A stretch of DNA of 64,000 nt, from contig PBUB01000004.1 of assembly GCA_002729885.1 (NCBI GenBank), forward strand, positions 1-64,000, written 5' to 3'. The position numbers were made by a program, and so were the translations under genes. This document shows positions 30,349-38,990 of this stretch, piece by piece. The notes beneath the pieces are model-generated. The model was not told where the DNA came from. It did no database searches and was given only the letters and a program-made list of their open reading frames with translations. Within the stretch, counting starts at the first letter, position 1. Each line of letters begins with the position of its first letter. The stretch is from Spirochaetaceae bacterium. Its GTDB lineage: Bacteria > Spirochaetota > Leptospiria > Leptospirales > Leptonemataceae.

Positions 30349-30879
30349 ATGCCAGAGCTCGGGCCCCGGATATTAGGCCGCGAAGATATGTCTCAGAGTA
30401 TTCCCGTAAAAGGGTTCCAGATTATCCATGATCTCGAATCTGTATTCGCATCGCTGTCGCAACTGGATCAGAGAGAGCTATTTCAACTCTGCGGATCTCT
30501 GTACAGTTTCCCTCTGGACAGAAGCGTTTTTCTGAATGATGTCCATTCCCTGGTTTCGCCAGAAGGAATCTATGGCTTGAACCGCAAAGCGGATGCATTT
30601 TTGCAGATTCGAAAAGTGCAGAGCCATTCGGCAATGATGGCCATGATTTTTGTTAAGCCAACTCTGCGAAACCGCGGAGTGGGTCGCAATCTCATAGAGC
30701 ATACCCTGGACTTTCTGCGCTCCCGCGGCATGCACACAGTACGCTTAAATGTATTTGCAGACAATCCGGCCAGGCATCTGTACCTTTCCATGGGCTTTGA
30801 GATCTCAGGAAGAAAAGAGAAAGAAGGGCCGGAAGGTACTCCAATCCAGAAATGGTTTATGGAAAAGAGTCTGCGCTGA
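30349..30879 (+). CDS. GNAT family N-acetyltransferase
   Basis: MIFVKPTLRNRGVGRNLIEHTLDFLRSRGMHTVRLNVFADNPARHLYLSMGFEISG. Confidence 0.87.
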   Translation: MPELGPRILGREDMSQSIPVKGFQIIHDLESVFASLSQLDQRELFQLCGSLYSFPLDRSVFLNDVHSLVSPEGIYGLNRKADAFLQIRKVQSHSAMMAMIFVKPTLRNRGVGRNLIEHTLDFLRSRGMHTVRLNVFADNPARHLYLSMGFEISGRKEKEGPEGTPIQKWFMEKSLR

Positions 30880-30926
30880 ATTACGAATTTAGATTGATAG
30901 GACCTGCAGTAGGCTTGAAATCAGGC

Positions 30927-31316
30927 ATGGCTGATACTCATAGCAAAACCCTGGGTTATCTACTCTGGATCTTTGGATTCACCGGAGCCCATCGATTCTA
31001 TTACGGAAAACCGGTTACCGGGATAATCTGGCTGTACACCGGAGGTCTATTCTTGATCGGATGGATCATCGACTTCTTCCTGATTCCTTCTATGGATGCC
31101 AGCGCTGATCAGAAGTACCAGGATGGAAAATATAGCTATGGTACTGCCTGGTTGCTACTGACGTTTCTGGGACTATTCGGAATCCATCGCTTCTACATGG
31201 GCAAAGTGCTTACCGGAATCATCTATCTACTGACCGGAGGTCTATTTACCATCGGCTATGCCTACGATTATTGCACGCTGAATGGACAGCTGGCCGAGTT
31301 AAATCGAGAAGGCTGA
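30927..31316 (+). CDS. TM2 domain protein (two TM2 units)
   Basis: Two copies of GFTGAHRFYYGKPVTGIIWL(Y)TGG.. / GLFGIHRFYMGKVLTGIIYLLTGG; start at MADTHSK. Confidence 0.82.
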   Translation: MADTHSKTLGYLLWIFGFTGAHRFYYGKPVTGIIWLYTGGLFLIGWIIDFFLIPSMDASADQKYQDGKYSYGTAWLLLTFLGLFGIHRFYMGKVLTGIIYLLTGGLFTIGYAYDYCTLNGQLAELNREG

Positions 31317-31376
31317 ATCCCGGCGGCTTACATTATTTCTGGATAGGGCCTGAAAGTGGATTAGGCGAAGAGCGAA

Positions 31377-32363
31377 TCAGGCCTCTACCAGGTCCAGATA
31401 GGCAGGGCGTTTGAGTCCGTTCAAAAAGAAGCCGTTATGGCCGCCATGCCTGGTCATGATCAAATTGATATTTGGATTTATTTCCAGCCGCTGCACCTCT
31501 TCCGGTGCAATAATAGGATCATCCTGAGCAGATAGAATGGTAAGTGGAACATTGATTTTTCTGGCATGCTCCGGTTGAATGGTATAGCTCTGAAAATAGT
31601 GAGAAGCATCCCGGTAATGGGAATATATACGGGCCACCCGATCTGTAAGAGTCATCACATCCACTGCATCCGAGAGCTTGCCAAAGTTATAGGTATCCGG
31701 AAAATGCTTCTCTTTGATCTTTAGAGATTCGAACCATTTTCGCAGAAAGTAATGCGAAAGCACAGGATGACTGTCCAGCAGTCTGGTCGTCTTTTCCGGA
31801 TCCACCGCTGGAGAAATGGCATAGATATGGGCCAGTCCAGAAATCTTCTTTTTCGCAATGCTGTGGCTTCCTGCGATTCGGATGGCAAAATTCCCACCCA
31901 TGGAAAAGCCGGCTACAATGGTTCGGGCCGGTTCCCTGGAAGCGAATTCATTCTGCCAGAAATCCACCGCCTGGCAAATAGAATCGTACACCTCATGGAT
32001 GAGTGAGCCATTGAAAAGACCTTCATTCAAATGATGCGTTGGTCCATGATCCCTGAGGTTCATACGCAATACATCCCAGCCTTTGCCGTACAGTTCCCTG
32101 CCCAGACGAAGAACATAGGCCGAACTGCTACTGCCTTCCCAACCATGAAGCAAGATTGCCAGTCTGCGCTCGGAAGAAATATCTTTAGGCTGCAGATCAT
32201 ACAGTCCATAGAGTCTTACCTTTCGGTCTTCCTGGGGACAGAAGGCCTGGAAAAGAAAGCCCATAGGATTTTCTGAGATGAGACCGGTTTTACCCCGGGA
32301 TGCCAGGGTAGATTGAATCATTGGATGCTTGATCCAGATTTTTGGAGTTTGGTCCAGGTTCAT
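31377..32363 (-). CDS. alpha/beta hydrolase (YheT-like)
   Basis: LLHGWEGSSSSAYVLRLGREL, MNLRDHGPTHHLNEGLF, GFSMGGNFAIRIAG, SAQDDPI, HGGHNGFF. Confidence 0.87.
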   Translation of the reverse strand: MNLDQTPKIWIKHPMIQSTLASRGKTGLISENPMGFLFQAFCPQEDRKVRLYGLYDLQPKDISSERRLAILLHGWEGSSSSAYVLRLGRELYGKGWDVLRMNLRDHGPTHHLNEGLFNGSLIHEVYDSICQAVDFWQNEFASREPARTIVAGFSMGGNFAIRIAGSHSIAKKKISGLAHIYAISPAVDPEKTTRLLDSHPVLSHYFLRKWFESLKIKEKHFPDTYNFGKLSDAVDVMTLTDRVARIYSHYRDASHYFQSYTIQPEHARKINVPLTILSAQDDPIIAPEEVQRLEINPNINLIMTRHGGHNGFFLNGLKRPAYLDLVEA

Positions 32364-32388
32364 AGAGCTCAATTGACAGATCCTCAGT

Positions 32389-33435
32389 TTGCTATATTCT
32401 TGCAAGTTTAAGTGTGCTTTCTGCACTGGCCCTGTGCGAGCGCTTTGCTTTCTTTTGCTGCTGTCCTGTTCTGGAGGGGCAGTATCGGCCGGGGAACCTC
32501 TGATTCCTGTTTTGCAGGGGAATCCGGGCCGTATAGCTTTCCTGGATTCCGAGGGGGCAGTGGCCCTTGAAACGGATTATTCCGTAGCCGAATTCTTTCA
32601 GGACGGAATGGCCCGGGTTTGCCATAAGAAGTGTGGATACATTGATTCCACGGGACAGCAACGATTTGGCTTTGATCTGGAATGGATCGGGCATCGCTCG
32701 GAAGGCAAGATCCCCTTCTGCGAGGCCCAGGGCTGCGGCTTTCTTGGTCTGAACGGTGAAGTGCTTATTCCGGCCCGATTCGAACAGGTGCAGTCCTTTT
32801 CCGAGGGTCTGGCCGGAGCACGTCAGAAGGGACTCTGGGGCTTTATAGACTCCACGGGAAAATGGAAGGTCTCCCCGCGCTATGGAAGCGTGGATCCTTT
32901 CTCAGAAAGTCGTGCCTCTGTACAGGACCCATCGCCTCCTCATCTATTTGGATTGATCAACAAGAGCGGGGAAGTGATCCTAAAATTCAAGCATCAGAGA
33001 ATCTATTCGTTCTCCGGCGGACGGGCCAGGTTCTTTCACTGGGACCGTTATGGTTTTCTGAACAGCAGTGGAATCATGGAGCTTCCAGCTTCTCTGGAAT
33101 GGGCTCAGGATCCAGTATCGGGCCTGGCCTATTTTATACATGAGAATTCACAGGGATACAGGGTTGCTTCTCAGATAATGCTTTCCATAAGCTGTCCAGG
33201 CGGAAGCGATTTCGCATCCCAGGATCCGGTAGTGGCCAGGGTTCGGGATTGCGAGAGCGGTCTTTTTCACTACATCGATGGAAAAGGAAATACCTGGAAG
33301 AAGGGATTCATAGAAGCGAGCGAATTCAGGTCCGGTTTTGCCCTGGCAAGGAAAGACTCTCAGGATCATTTTCTGCTTATCAATGCCTCCGGCGAGGAGA
33401 TGCCACTGGATAATGGAATCCGTCCGGCGTGGTAA
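32389..33435 (+). CDS. WG repeat-containing exported protein
   Basis: Repeated units such as KGLWGFIDSTGKWKVSPRYGSVDPFSESRAS and CGYIDSTGQQ. Confidence 0.78.
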   Translation: MLYSCKFKCAFCTGPVRALCFLLLLSCSGGAVSAGEPLIPVLQGNPGRIAFLDSEGAVALETDYSVAEFFQDGMARVCHKKCGYIDSTGQQRFGFDLEWIGHRSEGKIPFCEAQGCGFLGLNGEVLIPARFEQVQSFSEGLAGARQKGLWGFIDSTGKWKVSPRYGSVDPFSESRASVQDPSPPHLFGLINKSGEVILKFKHQRIYSFSGGRARFFHWDRYGFLNSSGIMELPASLEWAQDPVSGLAYFIHENSQGYRVASQIMLSISCPGGSDFASQDPVVARVRDCESGLFHYIDGKGNTWKKGFIEASEFRSGFALARKDSQDHFLLINASGEEMPLDNGIRPAW

Positions 33436-33532
33436 GTGTGGAAAGGGAAAGTTAGTCCAGCGACGAGTATCGAAGCAAGATAGTGGACAGTTCAATGTCT
33501 GCGAATCAACCTTGATGGCGAGTATCATCTTT

Positions 33533-34573
33533 TCAATCCTCCACCTCCAGGCTGTAATCCTGCATCTTCTTTGCCTTAAAGCGAAAGGTAGCATAGACTT
33601 TTTTTCCAGATAGAACATAGGGCAGCCAGAAACGATCATCCTCCCACATTTGATGAAGAGGCAACTGATGAATATTGTACCATTCAGGATTCATTTCTTC
33701 GGTTTCCACGGGCTTTCCCGAAAATCTGGTTGTAGTAAATAGAAATCCTTCGATTCGTCTGGGATCATCATCGAAATGGAAGTAAAGCTTTCCGGCCGCT
33801 TTAAGATCTCGGGCATCCATACCGCATTCTTCTTTGATTTCGCGAATGGCGGCCTCTTTCACGGTTTCCCCCGGTTCAATCTTTCCGCCAAATCCATTCC
33901 AGTAGCCAGCTCCAAAGCCTTTCTTCTTTAATCCCAGTAGCACTCGCTTTCCATCTAGAATAAAGCTGAGGGTTGCCCTGGTTACGGGAAAGTCTGGCAG
34001 TGCGATGGCCTTTTGATGTTTTCTATCCGGTCCTGAATCCTCGAAAAGCTGAGCAGAATCGTTCTGAAACTGCTGTGCGGAAAGGGCGCATAGATAGGCA
34101 TCCAGATAGTCCATCCAGTACTTTCGCTTTCGTCTTTCCTGGAGTAATGCAAGGGGCAAAGATCCCTCCAGTCCAAAGAGCCGATCCGCAACTGCGGATG
34201 GATAGGTTTCCAGTATTGTGGTTTCAGGGAAGGCCCTGGCGAACTGCCTGTGAATGGTTGCGCTCATTTCCATCCAGTGATCACTGTCAGGTTTTTCCCG
34301 GGGCGTATACAGGATGCGATATCCCAGACTGGCCAGGCTGGCTTCGCTACTGCGAATGTCCTCACCGGTGCGAAAGGATCGGGCCGGGCCATCTATGGCA
34401 ATGCAGTGCAATTTACTGCTTCTATGATTGAGATGGGCCTTTAGGAGATCCAGAAGATCGGATGCTGATCTTGCATGGGCCATGAATTCCACGCGCTGGT
34501 CTTGGAGCACACAAAGATGAAATCCCTTCCGAGCACCTCCTACATCGATTCCGCAGACCAGACCGTCTGTCAT
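33533..34573 (-). CDS. DUF429-like domain fused to MTH1-like Nudix hydrolase
   Basis: N-terminal GIDVGGARKGFHLCVL...IAIDGPARSF...ETYPSAVADRL; C-terminal Nudix box GGKIEPGETVKEAAIREIKEECGM. Confidence 0.82.
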   Translation of the reverse strand: MTDGLVCGIDVGGARKGFHLCVLQDQRVEFMAHARSASDLLDLLKAHLNHRSSKLHCIAIDGPARSFRTGEDIRSSEASLASLGYRILYTPREKPDSDHWMEMSATIHRQFARAFPETTILETYPSAVADRLFGLEGSLPLALLQERRKRKYWMDYLDAYLCALSAQQFQNDSAQLFEDSGPDRKHQKAIALPDFPVTRATLSFILDGKRVLLGLKKKGFGAGYWNGFGGKIEPGETVKEAAIREIKEECGMDARDLKAAGKLYFHFDDDPRRIEGFLFTTTRFSGKPVETEEMNPEWYNIHQLPLHQMWEDDRFWLPYVLSGKKVYATFRFKAKKMQDYSLEVED

Positions 34574-34644
34574 GGTGCCAGTTCGTCCTGTCCTTCGCTG
34601 AAAAAAACCACTTTCCTGCCTGATTCCCGATTACACCCTGGGGA

Positions 34645-35043
34645 ATGCACACCGTATTTGTATACGGAACTCTGAAAAGAGGGTTTCGACTGCATGATCA
34701 TATGGAAGGAGCTCGATTTCTGGCAGAGGGCGTCCTGCACGGCCATCGCATGCACAAAATTACCTGGTATCCGGCCATTTGTGCGGATCCTGAATACAGG
34801 GTATACGGTGAGCTATTTGAAGTGGACGATGCAATCCTGGAGGTGCTGGATGAAGTGGAGGACCGAGGCATTCTTTATGAAAGGCATCTAAAAACCGTAG
34901 ATGTGCTTTCGTTGAATCATTCGGGAAGCATCGAAATGTCAGAGGGGTCGGGCCCTATAAGCGAGCAGATCCAGGCCTTTGTCTATATCTATATGCATCC
35001 GCTGGAGGATGGATTGATTGCCAGCGGTCGTTTTGAAAAATAG
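34645..35043 (+). CDS. gamma-glutamylcyclotransferase (AIG2-like) family protein
   Basis: VFVYGTLKRGFRLHDHM and VYGELFEVDDAILEVLDEVE motifs. Confidence 0.87.
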   Translation: MHTVFVYGTLKRGFRLHDHMEGARFLAEGVLHGHRMHKITWYPAICADPEYRVYGELFEVDDAILEVLDEVEDRGILYERHLKTVDVLSLNHSGSIEMSEGSGPISEQIQAFVYIYMHPLEDGLIASGRFEK

Positions 35044-35049
35044 TTCAGG

Positions 35050-35985
35050 CTATTTCGTTTCTGGTTCTTCCTTTTTCGCTTTTCTGTACTTGCTTTCATC
35101 CAGAGGTTTGATATTCACTTTACCTTCTGCATCCAGAAGAGCTGTTTCAAATTCCTTTTTCAGCTTCTGCTCGCCTGAATAGGTGTTCTCCAGTAAAATC
35201 AGTCCCTGAATGGCCTGAAAACGAGCCACTCGAAGTCGCTGAATGGCCGCCTCTGGCTTTTCCTGGAGCATTTCTTCTGCGCCTTGAGCTGTCTTCAGAG
35301 AAAGTTGGAGCAGGGTGCGACCCTTGTTCAGTTTACGGCTGGAAATGGAAGTGGAGGAATATTGCGATTCGCTCATCAAGTTTTGAATTCGATTGCTCAA
35401 CCTTCCCAGAATCTGGTCCGTATTCTCGCTCATCGCCCGCCCATAGGCTGACAGAGCTTCGCGCTGTTTTTCAATGCAGATTTGAACCGTTTTCAGAGCT
35501 TCCGGGATTTCATTTTTTGAGTAATGGAGATATGCGTTGGCCGGACATTGTGAAAGCTCATCTTCTGAGTTTTCGTTGCTTCTCGATTCTTCCTGCGATG
35601 TAGAATCCGGGCCGGAGCCGCTGGCCAGTCTGGATGGACTACCATAGTTTTCATCCAGAACAGTTAGCATCTGGCGATACTGCTGACTTAGCTCGTAGAG
35701 CTCTCGATAGGCGATGCGAGCATGATGTAATTCCAGGGTAGATGGGCCGATGTCCGATTCCCCGGTAGCAGGCTCGGAAGATTTCTCTGAATCTACTTCC
35801 GGCGCACTGGAATCCGGATTCGGAGCATCCTCTGCCACAAGTGCGGATGAAGCTATCAGCACCCAGAGAGCCAGGGTCAATCGACCGTCAAATTTTCTCC
35901 GGACTTCCATAGTATACAATATCGGCATAAGAAATAAAAACTTATGGCAAGCAGGAAATGGTTTTTCTGGCACCGGATTATTCAT
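35050..35985 (-). CDS. hypothetical exported protein
   Basis: Long ORF with signal-like LTLALWVLIASSALVAEDA; start uncertain (35985 or internal Met near 35910). Confidence 0.6.
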   Translation of the reverse strand: MNNPVPEKPFPACHKFLFLMPILYTMEVRRKFDGRLTLALWVLIASSALVAEDAPNPDSSAPEVDSEKSSEPATGESDIGPSTLELHHARIAYRELYELSQQYRQMLTVLDENYGSPSRLASGSGPDSTSQEESRSNENSEDELSQCPANAYLHYSKNEIPEALKTVQICIEKQREALSAYGRAMSENTDQILGRLSNRIQNLMSESQYSSTSISSRKLNKGRTLLQLSLKTAQGAEEMLQEKPEAAIQRLRVARFQAIQGLILLENTYSGEQKLKKEFETALLDAEGKVNIKPLDESKYRKAKKEEPETK

Positions 35986-35996
35986 TTTCTGTCCTT

Positions 35997-37595
35997 ATGT
36001 CCTTAAACACTCCCGAAAACAACGAAACCAGCAGTGAACCTGAAATTACCGAGGACGATCTCTCCCACAAGCTTACCCTCAGAACCCTCCGAATCGACGA
36101 TTATGACGATATTCAGGAGATTATGAATCTGGTGTACAACCGGATGGGCGGAGCCTGGGCCAGAGAAGAGATATCTGTGCTTTTGAATCGATTTCCGGAA
36201 GGGCAGATCTGTATAGAAGATAAAGGCAAGGTAGTGGCCTGCGCTCTCTGTCTCATCGTCAACTATTCCCGGTTTGGAGATAACCATACCTACGACGAAA
36301 TTACCGGCTACAATCGTCTGGATACCCATGATCCTTCAGCAGATACACTGTATGGCATCGATTTGTTTGTGCATCCAGAGTATCGCGGTCTGAGGCTGGG
36401 GCGAAGGCTTTATGATGCTCGAAAACTGCTCTGCGAAGAAAAGAATCTGCGGCGCATAATTACCGGAGGGAGGATTCCAGGCTACAACAAGCATTCGGAT
36501 TCCATGAGTGTACAGGAATATATCAACCGGGTAAGAAATGGTGAGATCTATGATCCAGTTTTGAGCTTTCAACTGGCCAACGACTTCCATGTGCGCAAGG
36601 TGCTTCGTCGCTACATTCCTGAAGATGAAGACTCTCGTTCCTATGCAACTCTTCTGGAATGGATCAATATCTATTATGAAAACCGGGAAGGCCGCAGGGA
36701 TTCTTATCTGAGTTCTCGAAAATCCGTGGTGCGGGTAGGCGCCGTTCAATGGCAGATGCGAAGGTTCCATTCCATGGAAGATGTAATCGAGCAGATGGAA
36801 TACTTTGTAGATGCCATTGCAGGATATAACTCGGATTTTGTTTTGTTTCCGGAATTCTTCAATGGACCGTTGCTTGCCAACAGTCCGGAAAACCATCCCA
36901 GTCAGGCCATTCGCCACCTGGCCACCTATACAGACGATATGGCCGCTGCTGTGCGAGATCTGGCCGTGGCCTACAATATCAATATCGTGGCCGGCTCTAT
37001 GCCCTGGCTGGACGATGAAGGGGGCATCAAGAATGTTTCCTATATCTGTCGCCGGGATGGAACCATGGAAAGCCAGGCAAAGATCCATATTACACCGGAT
37101 GAAAAAGCCTACTGGGGTCTGCATGGCGGAGATACTCTCAGTGTTTTTGAAACCGATATTGGCAAAGTAGGAGTTCTGATCTGTTACGATGTGGAGTTCC
37201 CGGAGCTTTCCAGGGTACTGGCAGAGCAGGGAATGAAGATTCTATTTGTGCCTTTCTGGACAGACACACGAAATGCTTATCTGCGGGTGCGAAGATGTGC
37301 TCAGGCCCGGGCCATAGAAAATGAATGCTACGTTGTAATTACTGGAAGTGTGGGAAACCTGCCCAGGGTGGAGAACATGGACATTCAATACTCCCAGGCC
37401 GCCATGTTTTCCCCTTCTGATTTCTCATTTCCTCATGACGCCATTATTGCAGAGGCCACCCCCAATACGGAAATGACTCTGGTGAGCGATCTGGACATGG
37501 ACTTGCTGAAGGAACTGAGATTCCAGGGATCTGTGCAGAATTTCAGGGATCGAAGGCTGGATCTGTATCGTATCGACTGGCTAAAGCATGACTAG
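35997..37595 (+). CDS. GNAT acetyltransferase / carbon-nitrogen hydrolase fusion
   Basis: GNAT (YGIDLFVHPEYRGLRLGRRLYDARK) plus nitrilase E-K-C triad (LFPEFF, AKIHIT, LICYDVEFPE). Confidence 0.87.
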   Translation: MSLNTPENNETSSEPEITEDDLSHKLTLRTLRIDDYDDIQEIMNLVYNRMGGAWAREEISVLLNRFPEGQICIEDKGKVVACALCLIVNYSRFGDNHTYDEITGYNRLDTHDPSADTLYGIDLFVHPEYRGLRLGRRLYDARKLLCEEKNLRRIITGGRIPGYNKHSDSMSVQEYINRVRNGEIYDPVLSFQLANDFHVRKVLRRYIPEDEDSRSYATLLEWINIYYENREGRRDSYLSSRKSVVRVGAVQWQMRRFHSMEDVIEQMEYFVDAIAGYNSDFVLFPEFFNGPLLANSPENHPSQAIRHLATYTDDMAAAVRDLAVAYNINIVAGSMPWLDDEGGIKNVSYICRRDGTMESQAKIHITPDEKAYWGLHGGDTLSVFETDIGKVGVLICYDVEFPELSRVLAEQGMKILFVPFWTDTRNAYLRVRRCAQARAIENECYVVITGSVGNLPRVENMDIQYSQAAMFSPSDFSFPHDAIIAEATPNTEMTLVSDLDMDLLKELRFQGSVQNFRDRRLDLYRIDWLKHD

Positions 37596-37751
37596 ACCGG
37601 CTAAGACATGACTGGTAAGAACGGACTTGAGTTGGGCAATGGGGCCGCGATCCATCAGTCATCTGTCAGGTGGTCTCTGCATCTCTAAAACCAGCGCATG
37701 GAATTTAGCGTTTCTACTTGATACCCGGGGCCCCCTGCTTAAAGAAGTCCT

Positions 37752-38153
37752 ATGATTACTATCGCCGATTTGATGAGCCGGGGTCCGGTAACCGTACGCG
37801 AGGACCAGAAAATCCTCGAAGTAGTGCCCATCTATAGAGAGAAGAATATTCATCATATTCCGGTGGTGGATAAACAGGGCGATGTAATCGGGATGCTAAG
37901 CGCCAAAGATGTAGAGAACTTTGTTACTGTAACCAGAATCATCGAAGAGGAAGGCAGCAATGTTCTGGTTCAGGAAATCATGACACAGCCTATTTTCTCT
38001 TTTTACGAGGATGTTTCTGTCCAGCAGGCAGCACTTGCGATGGTGGACAATAAGATCCATGCCATCGTAGTGGCGGATCGAAACACCGAAAAGATGGTAG
38101 GAATCGTAACTTCTACAGATATATTAATGCACGTTGCGGGCATAAAACCCTGA
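37752..38153 (+). CDS. CBS domain protein
   Basis: Two CBS motifs: TIADLMSRGPVTV...HIPVVDKQGDVIGMLSAKDV; VQEIMTQPIFSF...HAIVVADRNTEKMVGIVTSTDIL. Confidence 0.87.
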   Translation: MITIADLMSRGPVTVREDQKILEVVPIYREKNIHHIPVVDKQGDVIGMLSAKDVENFVTVTRIIEEEGSNVLVQEIMTQPIFSFYEDVSVQQAALAMVDNKIHAIVVADRNTEKMVGIVTSTDILMHVAGIKP

Positions 38154-38452
38154 GCGCACGGTAGTAGCCAGTAGCCCTCTTTCACCAGTTTCTGCGCGGT
38201 TGCGCTGGCTTCGGAGCTGGTCAGTCCTGATGGTCCAAAGATTCACAGGTCCACAATTGGGCCGTTTTGCAGGACGTTCACAAAAATAGAGTCCATGACT
38301 TTTCCAGCAGGATAGTTCTGGAAGGAGCCCGGGGCTTCCTTTTGAAATTTCAGAATTATTGTTTTTAGCAAGGTCCATCCGGGGACGGTATTTATACGAT
38401 TGGGCAGGGGGAATGACTACGGGCCAGGCTACAGGGTAGCCCGGCCGATGGA

Positions 38453-38773
38453 TTATGCTCCCATCATTTCCCGTAATTCATTAACAGCGCGATCCACTTC
38501 GGTCACTTTAGTGCGGTTGACGGCTTTTCTCAGAACGGTCTCCCACTGCTTTTCCGGAAGATCTTCTTTCAGCCCTTCCAGGCTTTCCAGAATATCAAGA
38601 TCATCCTTGGTGTTGAATATCTCATTCATATCGTGACGAAAAAGGGAGGCTAGATGATTGATATAGAAACCGGCATTCTTTTTCTCTTCACCGGCTTTTC
38701 TTTCAAGCACTTCGACTTTCTTTTCTGCCCGACGTAGTTCGCGTTGCCTTCTTTCGAGTTCTGTGCGTTTCAT
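38453..38773 (-). CDS. hypothetical coiled-coil protein
   Basis: 106-aa ORF with charged N-terminal coiled coil; GGAGGG RBS 5' of the ATG. Confidence 0.65.
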   Translation of the reverse strand: MKRTELERRQRELRRAEKKVEVLERKAGEEKKNAGFYINHLASLFRHDMNEIFNTKDDLDILESLEGLKEDLPEKQWETVLRKAVNRTKVTEVDRAVNELREMMGA

Positions 38774-38990
38774 GTTCGAACCCTCCGGGTTGGCTATGCA
38801 GATTGTTCTGCATCCTCTTTATTAGACCGAAAAAGTGCTAAACTTGTTCGGTTTGGCTCCTATGGATTGAGCCTGGAAAGATGATCTTTTTCACCCTTCA
38901 GTATGCATTGTCAGAATTCTGCGATCGCTTCTGCTGACCACTCTTTTTAATAAGTAACCACCGGATGCCGCTAAACGAAATTCTAGCCAA

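Noticed and set aside
36336-37124. 262-aa minus-strand ORF
   Set aside because: Antisense to the GNAT/nitrilase fusion; no recognisable motifs.
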